Below, in pieces: positions 1 to 6,129 of a stretch of 6,129 nt of DNA. The notes under the pieces are model-generated. The model saw only the letters and a list, made by a program, of their open reading frames with translations. It was not told where the DNA came from and searched no databases. Both the position numbers and the translations under genes were made by a program. Each line of letters starts with the position of its first letter. Position 1 is the stretch's first letter. This DNA comes from Clostridia bacterium. GTDB lineage: Bacteria > Bacillota_A > Clostridia > UMGS1810. The stretch lies in contig JAFSBJ010000230.1 of NCBI GenBank assembly GCA_017437345.1, positions 1 to 6,129 of the forward strand. Reading direction: 5' to 3'.

Positions 1-48
1 ATAATCATATCCTTTTAATCTTGTTGGTTTTCTTTTTGGCAGTTCCAT
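1..48 (-). CDS. REP-associated tyrosine (Y1/IS200-like) transposase, N-terminal 16 residues only
   Basis: Partial gene that runs off the left edge of the window. The 16 visible codons read MELPKRKPTRLKGYDY. This basic lead-in, with the RLKGYDY block, matches what I know as the start of the REP-associated tyrosine transposase (RAYT) group, single-strand DNA transposases of the HUH/Y1 superfamily related to IS200/IS605 TnpA. The HUH motif and catalytic tyrosine would lie outside the window, so activity cannot be judged. The start codon follows the stop of the ribbon-helix-helix gene by 12 bases, which suggests one transcript. The ribosome site is weak: an AGAGG lies about 20 bases upstream, too far for a normal site, so expression may depend on reinitiation after the upstream gene. 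The family call rests on recognising a short N-terminus and is moderately sure. Confidence 0.65.
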   Translation of the reverse strand, partial: MELPKRKPTRLKGYDY

Positions 49-60
49 ATTTTACTATCT

Positions 61-234
61 TCAATTTTCCTCTTCGAGATTTTCCAAAGCAACCTTTACA
101 GCCTCAATAACAAATGCGGTAAATGTGCAATTCTTTCCTTCGATAGCCTTTTCCACATTTTCAATTATATCGTTTGGAAATCTTATACATTTATTTGTTG
201 TCGGGGGAATAGATGGTATTTTAAAATTTTTCAT
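61..234 (-). CDS. Small ribbon-helix-helix DNA-binding-type protein (57 aa)
   Basis: Predicted 57-residue protein with the layout of the MetJ/Arc ribbon-helix-helix fold. A short strand (about residues 14-20, NKCIRFP) is followed by helix A (about 22-33, IIENVEKAIEGK), a turn with Thr37/Thr39, and helix B (about 38-55, FTAFVIEAVKVALENLEE). Such proteins dimerise, and the paired strands read the DNA major groove. They serve as autoregulators, antitoxins and mobile-element repressors. The pattern resembles short YlcI/YnfO-like proteins, but the subfamily is not certain. The start at 234 was chosen because AGAGG at 242-246 sits 7 bases upstream; an in-frame ATG at 255 lies ahead of that site and has no ribosome site of its own. 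The gene follows ligA by 34 bases and precedes the partial transposase gene by 12 bases, so a regulatory role on the transposase is a reasonable inference. Its direct target is unknown. Confidence 0.75.
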   Translation of the reverse strand: MKNFKIPSIPPTTNKCIRFPNDIIENVEKAIEGKNCTFTAFVIEAVKVALENLEEEN

Positions 235-254
235 ATAATCACCTCTGCAATACA

Positions 255-260
255 ATTATA
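255..260 (-). promoter_or_regulatory. Possible -10 box (TATAAT) ahead of the ribbon-helix-helix gene
   Basis: A perfect TATAAT hexamer on the minus strand lies just after the ligA stop codon and about 20 bases before the start of the small regulator gene. At 16-18 bases further upstream there is no TTGACA-like -35 box (ATATGG is the 17-base candidate), and no extended TG element. It would give a very short leader. If real, it would let the regulator/transposase pair be transcribed apart from the ligA operon. In AT-rich DNA a lone hexamer is weak evidence. Confidence 0.3.
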
Positions 261-268
261 TGGTCTTT

Positions 269-2466
<2,198 letters not shown>

Positions 2467-2467
2467 T

Positions 2468-3187
2468 TTACTCCACTCTTTCAGCTTTTTTTATTTTTAC
2501 TTCCTTTAATGGAACATCGTTGGCATCGGTTCCTTCTGAAAGAAAGCTGTCAATAGTTTCCATTCCTTCTGTCACATAGCCAAAGGCGGCATAGTCACCA
2601 TCTAAATGAGTCTGCCTGCCATAGCAAATGAAAAACTGTGAGCTTGCTGAGTCAGGCTCTGGGGTTCGCGCCATGGAAACAACACCTCTGAAATGGCGGA
2701 GATTATTTTCCACTCCGTTTGAGGAAAATTCACCTTTGATATTTCCTGCAGGGTCATTTCCCTGATTTACAGGGTCAAAAGCACCGCCCTGAGCCATAAA
2801 ACCGGGGATGACTCTGTGGAAGGTGAGTCCGTCATAAAATCCTTCCTCAACAAGGGAGAGAAAATTTTCAACAGTTATTGGAGCAACCTTGGGATACACC
2901 TCTATCACAAAGCTCTGCCCATCGGTCATGGTGAATTCCACTTTTTTTGCACCGTCTTTATCTATCACATCAAGAAAGTTTTCCTCTGTTACATCTTCCA
3001 TCTGCTGCGTGCCAAGACTGCCATATTCTCCGGGATTAATATAGGGTGGAGTGATATATGGCCAGATAACAACAAGAACAATTGCCACAATCACAGCCAG
3101 CATAACTCCAACTGCAATATAGTTTTTCTGCTTCTGGGTGAATCTACCATTCTTCTTTTGTTTTTTCTTATCTGCTTTAATCTTCAT
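2468..3187 (-). CDS. Membrane-anchored cyclophilin-type peptidyl-prolyl cis-trans isomerase (239 aa)
   Basis: Catalyses cis-trans isomerisation of Xaa-Pro bonds. A lysine-rich N-terminus (residues 1-21) precedes one hydrophobic segment (about 24-43) with no clear cleavage site, so the protein is likely a signal-anchor protein with its enzyme domain outside the membrane. The cyclophilin domain spans about 80-235. It has FHRVIPGFMAQGG at 123-135, giving the catalytic Arg125, Phe130 and Gln133 equivalents, and MARTPEPDSASSQFFI at 172-187 with Gln184 and Phe186. The position of human CypA Trp121 is His194, and that of His126 is Tyr199. Many bacterial cyclophilins differ from human CypA here, and the change predicts weak cyclosporin binding. 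The start has AGAGG about 11 bases upstream and lies two bases after the preceding stop. It probably helps fold secreted or cell-surface proteins; the substrate is unknown. Confidence 0.95.
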   Translation of the reverse strand: MKIKADKKKQKKNGRFTQKQKNYIAVGVMLAVIVAIVLVVIWPYITPPYINPGEYGSLGTQQMEDVTEENFLDVIDKDGAKKVEFTMTDGQSFVIEVYPKVAPITVENFLSLVEEGFYDGLTFHRVIPGFMAQGGAFDPVNQGNDPAGNIKGEFSSNGVENNLRHFRGVVSMARTPEPDSASSQFFICYGRQTHLDGDYAAFGYVTEGMETIDSFLSEGTDANDVPLKEVKIKKAERVE

Positions 3188-3189
3188 TT

Positions 3190-3819
3190 TTAATTTTTCC
3201 TCTCTAAAATATATTCAAGTGCTTTTTTAGCATTAAGGTTTTTGGGGCTTTCGCTGTCTTTTTCAAGATAATTGCGCAAAGCGAAATACATTCCCTCTGT
3301 TTCGATTCCAAGTTCATATAAAACAGGATGACCGTCTGCCGGAATTGCATATATGCTTCCGTCTTCATAGGCAAGGCATTTTTCCGAAGGAATATCATAT
3401 TTTTCAGAAAGCTCTGTTATATCTGCAAAGCTCTCGTCAACTGCATAGCTTATAAGGGTTTCTTTTCCAAGAATATAAAAAAGATTTTCTCCCGATATAA
3501 TCTCCACCTGAATCTGCTCGGGAACCTGCTGCTCAATCATTTTTTCCTTTGAAAGGGGAATAACTATTGCCTTTGTGTTTATTGTGATTTCACCGTCGCC
3601 ATTGGCATCGGTGGTAACACCGGCATTTCTTATTTCCTCTGCAAGACCGGGAAGCTTTTCCGACACAACCTCTTTACCCACATACATTATCCCAAGGTCA
3701 GTTTCCTGCCTTTGAGAGCACTGCATAAGGGTTAGCACAAAAAAGACCACAATAAATACTATTGCGGCAATTTTGAGCCAGTTGTAGTAAAGATAGTTTT
3801 CAAATTTTTTAATGTCCAT
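3190..3819 (-). CDS. Membrane-anchored extracytoplasmic protein of unknown function (209 aa)
   Basis: Not assigned to a named family. Residues 1-14 (MDIKKFENYLYYNW) are followed by one strong membrane segment (about 15-33) ending at Cys34, after which a soluble domain of about 175 residues is predicted outside the cell. Gln33 before the cysteine makes a lipobox unlikely. The domain has DANGDGEI at 71-78, which resembles the first half of an EF-hand calcium loop (Asp71, Asn73, Asp75) but has no glutamate at the twelfth position. I recall similar clostridial proteins with a Cys after the anchor and a D-x-NGDG motif, all uncharacterised. The start at 3819 is favoured by AGAGG at 3826-3830, six bases upstream. 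A longer form starting at 3882 would add 21 basic residues and also has an AGGA about nine bases upstream. Placement directly before the cyclophilin suggests a shared extracytoplasmic setting. Confidence 0.85.
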   Translation of the reverse strand: MDIKKFENYLYYNWLKIAAIVFIVVFFVLTLMQCSQRQETDLGIMYVGKEVVSEKLPGLAEEIRNAGVTTDANGDGEITINTKAIVIPLSKEKMIEQQVPEQIQVEIISGENLFYILGKETLISYAVDESFADITELSEKYDIPSEKCLAYEDGSIYAIPADGHPVLYELGIETEGMYFALRNYLEKDSESPKNLNAKKALEYILERKN

Positions 3820-3825
3820 ACTATA

Positions 3826-3830
3826 CCTCT
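3826..3830 (-). promoter_or_regulatory. Ribosome binding site supporting the shorter start of the unknown membrane protein
   Basis: AGAGG lies six bases before the ATG at 3819, in good position. A rival AGGA lies about nine bases before the in-frame ATG at 3882. The shorter start gives an ordinary layout with a short cytoplasmic lead before the membrane segment, so it is preferred, but the choice is not settled. Confidence 0.5.
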
Positions 3831-3918
3831 TTCTTCCCCCGCGTTTTATATTTGCAAAGCCGCTTTTTATGCGTCTTTCCATTCTTTGAAATCCTTCTAT
3901 TAAAATAGGGCAGAAAAA

Positions 3919-4392
3919 CTATTTTTTAATATGCTTTTCAATTCCCTTCAAAACCATTGGAGCTAAAATCATGCAGACCACAGCTTCTCCTATGCCAACT
4001 GTTATGCATAAATACCACCAGGCATCTCCCAGCCCATAGGCATATTTAAGAACAAAGGGAACAATTATTGCATTTGATACCACAGGACAAAGACTTGCAA
4101 GGAGCCTTTTTTTCTTTAATTTCTGTGTGGCAATGGCGGCAATAAGAGTTGCCAGAGAACCAAACACCACATCCCACATGGCGCACCCTGTTAAAACATT
4201 TGATAAAAGACAGCCTATGAATAATCCCCCGATGCTTTCAGGAAATATCACAGGAAGAAGAGTTAGCGCTTCGGAAAGGCGAAACTGAATTGCTCCGCTT
4301 GCCAGCCCCATAATATTTGATACCATTGTTAAAACGATATATAACCCGGCAATAAGAGAAGCTCTGGTTATTATTTTTGCTTTTGTGTTCAT
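3919..4392 (-). CDS. queT: QueT family ECF transporter substrate-binding (S) component, queuosine precursor uptake (157 aa)
   Basis: Integral membrane S component of an energy-coupling-factor transporter. By family knowledge it captures a queuosine precursor (preQ1/preQ0-like) and works with a shared EcfA/EcfA'/EcfT module, which is not encoded in this window. The family signature is clear: GAIQFRLSEAL at about 33-43, then LLPVIFPESIGGLFIGCLLSN at 45-65 and GCAMWDVVFGSLATL at 69-83. About five or six membrane segments are predicted (roughly 11-30, 42-69 as one or two, 72-90, 98-118, 124-148), with a basic KLKKKR loop at 91-96 and a lysine-rich tail. Length is normal. The start has AAAGGA about nine bases upstream. 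It sits 20 bases after the transglycosylase stop, which leaves no room for a preQ1 riboswitch of its own, so control would have to come from the operon promoter. Confidence 0.92.
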   Translation of the reverse strand: MNTKAKIITRASLIAGLYIVLTMVSNIMGLASGAIQFRLSEALTLLPVIFPESIGGLFIGCLLSNVLTGCAMWDVVFGSLATLIAAIATQKLKKKRLLASLCPVVSNAIIVPFVLKYAYGLGDAWWYLCITVGIGEAVVCMILAPMVLKGIEKHIKK

Positions 4393-4412
4393 TTTTTTAT
4401 GTCCTTTCTAAA

Positions 4413-4967
4413 TCAATAATACAAAAATCTGTATATCTTTTCTCTTTTTTCAACTGTTCTTACATAATTCCGGGTTTCTTTAAAGGGTATTCTAAAATCC
4501 TTTCCCGATTTTTTGGAATCTCTGAGCCATTTTGCCACATTACCCTCCCCGGCGTTATATGCCGCTAATGCAAGGCTTTTATCGCCAAATTTTTCCAGAA
4601 GATAATGCATATATGCACAGCCGGTTTCTATATTAAGGGATGGCAAGTATAGGCTTTTGCCATCTGACTCTATTTCATATTTTTCAATACACCATTTTGC
4701 AGTTTCTTCCTTTAGCTGCATAAGTCCTTTGGCATCCTTAAAGCTGACAGCATCTTTTTGGAATTTACTTTCAGCGCTTATTATCGCCATCACAAATTCT
4801 TCTCTGAGGCCATATTTTTTGCTGAACATATTTATTTCATCCACATATTTAACAGGATAAAAGCATTTTAATGCCGGTTTAAATAAAGAAAAGCATATGG
4901 CTGATGCTGCGATTAAGCAAAATGCTATGTAGAATATTTTTGAGTTTTTCCACGATGCAAAATTCAT
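4413..4967 (-). CDS. Membrane-anchored lytic transglycosylase, Slt/GH23 type (184 aa)
   Basis: Cleaves the MurNAc-GlcNAc bond of peptidoglycan and forms 1,6-anhydro ends. A short lead is followed by a hydrophobic anchor or signal (about 11-30), then the soluble-lytic-transglycosylase domain (about 42-184). The catalytic acid is Glu66 in IISAESKF (62-69). The other hallmarks follow in order: GLMQL at 81-85, AAYNAGEGNV at 135-144 and ETRNYV at 164-169. The protein is minimal, with just an anchor plus the catalytic domain and no LysM or SH3 module. GGAG lies about nine bases before the start. The start codon overlaps the coaE stop (ATGA), so translation is likely coupled. A transglycosylase directly after coaE is an arrangement I recall from other Clostridia, so it is probably ancestral and not an insertion. 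Confidence 0.95.
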   Translation of the reverse strand: MNFASWKNSKIFYIAFCLIAASAICFSLFKPALKCFYPVKYVDEINMFSKKYGLREEFVMAIISAESKFQKDAVSFKDAKGLMQLKEETAKWCIEKYEIESDGKSLYLPSLNIETGCAYMHYLLEKFGDKSLALAAYNAGEGNVAKWLRDSKKSGKDFRIPFKETRNYVRTVEKREKIYRFLYY

Positions 4968-5545
4968 TTGCAGATGCTCCTTATTATTTTTTCGGCTTTT
5001 TTTATTGCTTCTTCCCGGGTTGAATTATTTTCTATTATAAAGTGGCAGTTTTTTCGGTAGAAATCATCATCCTTCTGAGATAAAATGCGATTTAATGCAC
5101 TTTCCCTGTCGAGACCGTCTCTTTTGCATATTCTATTTAGTCTTAAATCTCTTTTAGCAATAACCCCCACCACATAATCACATTCTCTGTGAAGCTCTGC
5201 TTCAAAAAGGGTTGGGGCATCTAAAAGAAGCTTTTTATGTTTGCTTTCTTCAATCTGTTTTTTTGTGTGTTCTAAAATATATTTATACACAATTTTATTT
5301 AAAATATCAAGCTTTTCTTTATTTGCAAAAACAATTGAGCCAAGCTTTCTTCTTTCAAGCTCTCCGTCGTTTGTGAGAATACCTTCTCCAAAGGCACAAA
5401 CAAGCTCACAAAGACATTCGGACCCCCTTTTATATATTTCTCTTGTAACCTTGTCATAGTCTATAACCTCAAAGCCGGAGGCTTTAAAGTATTCTGAAAT
5501 CATTGTTTTTCCGGTGCCTGTGCCTCCGGTTAAGCCCACAATCAT
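4964..5545 (-). CDS. coaE: Dephospho-CoA kinase (193 aa)
   Basis: Last enzyme of coenzyme A synthesis; it phosphorylates the 3'-hydroxyl of dephospho-CoA with ATP in the cytoplasm. The P-loop is GGTGTGKT at 7-14 (Lys13, Thr14). VIDYDKVTREIY at 27-38 corresponds to the DAD-x-x-x-R block, with Asp29, Asp31 and Arg35. The lid and CoA-binding region shows LLDAPTLFEAEL at 107-118 and RDGLDRESALNRILSQ at 142-157. Length is normal. One oddity is that the usual L-x-x-I-x-H-P stretch reads LNKIVYKY at 82-89, with Tyr87 and Lys88 in place of His-Pro. The start has AAGGAG seven bases upstream. It is the first gene of the housekeeping run, 59 bases after the acidic immunity-like gene; its stop overlaps the next start. 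Confidence 0.95.
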   Translation of the reverse strand: MIVGLTGGTGTGKTMISEYFKASGFEVIDYDKVTREIYKRGSECLCELVCAFGEGILTNDGELERRKLGSIVFANKEKLDILNKIVYKYILEHTKKQIEESKHKKLLLDAPTLFEAELHRECDYVVGVIAKRDLRLNRICKRDGLDRESALNRILSQKDDDFYRKNCHFIIENNSTREEAIKKAEKIIRSICK

Positions 5546-5569
5546 AGCTTTTCTCCTTGTTATTTTCTC

Positions 5570-5599
5570 TTAATAATTACTCCATGTTTTTAATAACTA
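5570..5599. repeat. Short direct repeat TTAATAAyTA spaced by 20 bp in the coaE leader
   Basis: On the plus strand, TTAATAATTA at 5570-5579 and TTAATAACTA at 5590-5599 match at nine of ten bases with a period of exactly 20 bp, about two turns of the helix. They fill most of the 59-base gap between the immunity-like gene and coaE. The same bases read on the minus strand give TATTAA-type boxes that could act as -10 elements. In such AT-rich DNA a chance match is quite possible. No clear -35/-10 pair or terminator was found in this gap. Confidence 0.25.
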
Positions 5600-5604
5600 G
5601 AATA

Positions 5605-5928
5605 TTACTCTTCATTATTCTCAGCAGAATATATCCAATCATCTTTATTTATTTTGCTAAATGCTACATTCACTTCTTTAGGTGCCTTTAACTTAAGATA
5701 ATCTTTACAAAAAATATATGTTTCTTCTGGTGATGGCTCTTTATTCGAAAACTGCTTCAAAAAAACCTCTTTAAATTCTTCATATTCTGCCGGATCTGCC
5801 GACCCCTCATCGTTAAACCAAAATGGATTTAATCCACTTAAATAATTTCCTAAAATTTCATTAGGAGCTTCATCATACATTACATCTAATGCATCAAACA
5901 TTAAAACAAATACATCATACACTAACAT
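5605..5928 (-). CDS. Putative immunity protein of a polymorphic toxin system (107 aa, acidic)
   Basis: Small soluble protein with no signal or membrane segment. It is strongly acidic (about 23 Asp/Glu against 9 Lys and no Arg) and rich in aromatic residues, for example LNPFWF at about 33-38 followed by NDEGSADPAEYEEF (39-52). Predicted mostly helical. I recall comparable short proteins with an aromatic block followed by SADP beside Rhs-type toxins, but I cannot name the family. It begins 11 bases after the stop of a gene whose product ends in a very basic tail. Its ribosome site, TGAGG at 5938-5942, overlaps that stop, so the two are made together. The opposite charges and the order toxin then immunity fit a protein that binds and blocks a nuclease-like toxin tail in the cytoplasm. 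This is inference from context and composition. A plain hypothetical protein is the alternative. Confidence 0.65.
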   Translation of the reverse strand: MLVYDVFVLMFDALDVMYDEAPNEILGNYLSGLNPFWFNDEGSADPAEYEEFKEVFLKQFSNKEPSPEETYIFCKDYLKLKAPKEVNVAFSKINKDDWIYSAENNEE

Positions 5929-5939
5929 AATTCACAGCC

Positions 5940-6129
5940 TCACTTTCTACTTTTATATTTTCTATTGCGCGGTGTCGGATTTCTATTCAGTCCAGTATCT
6001 TCATCCCACGAACGCGGCGTGTTGTTACGACCACCTTCGTTAATTTTTCCATTTTGACTTCTTGTCCAAACCTGACGCCCTTTCTCATCCATTTGAACAT
6101 GCCATTGATTGCCGAATCTATCAGTACCA
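5940..6129 (-). CDS. C-terminal 62 residues of a probable polymorphic (Rhs/CDI-like) toxin
   Basis: Partial gene entering from the right edge. The visible part begins GTDRFGNQWHVQMDEKGRQV and ends in a WDEDTGLNRNP block and a basic tail (NRKYKSRK). It has about 14 Lys/Arg against 7 acidic residues, with most of the positive charge in the last 14. Small basic, glycine- and asparagine-rich C-termini with a D-x-x-TG element are common in secreted nuclease toxins, and the E3-type colicin tail has a loosely similar W...D...TG...K/R-rich layout. I could not assign a toxin family, and no catalytic residues can be fixed. The N-terminal delivery region, which would tell Rhs, LXG/WXG or CDI, lies outside the window. 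The codon use includes several CGT/CGC arginines, whereas the neighbouring housekeeping genes seem to prefer AGA/AGG. Confidence 0.55.
   Translation of the reverse strand, partial: GTDRFGNQWHVQMDEKGRQVWTRSQNGKINEGGRNNTPRSWDEDTGLNRNPTPRNRKYKSRK

Noticed and set aside
49..268. REP-like palindromes around the transposase
   Set aside because: No GTAG/GGAG-led GC-rich hairpin is visible in the gaps at 49-60 and 235-268. Any REP copies would be outside the window.
3715..3725. Lipoprotein signal at Cys34 of the unknown membrane protein
   Set aside because: The residues before the cysteine are Leu-Met-Gln. Gln at position -1 does not fit a lipobox, so an uncleaved anchor is more likely.
4393..4412. 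preQ1 riboswitch upstream of queT
   Set aside because: The gap is 20 bases, shorter than any preQ1 aptamer, and it only holds the ribosome site and an A-rich spacer.
4377..5459. Plus-strand open frames at 4377-4568, 4657-4860 and 5241-5459
   Set aside because: They lie opposite the transglycosylase and coaE genes, with no supporting motif or ribosome site.
5616..5631. Inverted repeat TATTC-TCAGCA-GAATA near the end of the immunity-like gene, considered as a terminator
   Set aside because: The stem is only five AT-rich pairs, lies inside the coding sequence and is not followed by a T tract on either strand.

Overview
The window looks like part of a low-GC Firmicute chromosome, most likely a member of the Clostridia. 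The evidence is AT-rich DNA with Shine-Dalgarno sites (AGGAG/GAGG) ahead of nearly every gene, an NAD-dependent DNA ligase, a QueT-type ECF transporter component, and a coaE-transglycosylase pair that I recall as typical of clostridial genomes. Every supported gene is on the minus strand, so transcription runs from high to low coordinates.

Right edge (about 5605-6129): the last 62 codons of a gene whose product ends in a very basic tail, followed after 11 bases by a small, very acidic protein (107 aa, no arginine). This has the layout of a polymorphic (Rhs/CDI/WXG-like) toxin C-terminus with its immunity protein. Neither family could be named from sequence alone.

Centre (269-5545): a tightly packed run of seven genes in the order coaE (last step of CoA synthesis), a membrane-anchored lytic transglycosylase, queT (queuosine precursor uptake), an unknown membrane-anchored extracytoplasmic protein, a membrane-anchored cyclophilin, a DUF1653 protein and ligA. 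Two junctions are ATGA stop/start overlaps (coaE/transglycosylase and DUF1653/ligA). Other gaps are 1 to about 36 bases, or 99 if the shorter start of the unknown gene is right. No internal terminator is visible, so this reads as one operon mixing cofactor synthesis, cell-wall turnover, modified-base salvage, extracytoplasmic folding and DNA replication/repair.

Left edge (1-234): a 57-aa ribbon-helix-helix protein, then after 12 bases the first 16 codons of what looks like a REP-associated (Y1/IS200-like) tyrosine transposase that runs off the window. The housekeeping run is therefore flanked by two accessory modules, a toxin/immunity pair upstream and a small regulator plus transposase downstream. 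The best candidates for something undescribed are these two flanking pairs and the unknown extracytoplasmic protein beside the cyclophilin. No rRNA, tRNA, CRISPR array, riboswitch or convincing intrinsic terminator was seen, and no stretch longer than 300 bases lacks a gene.
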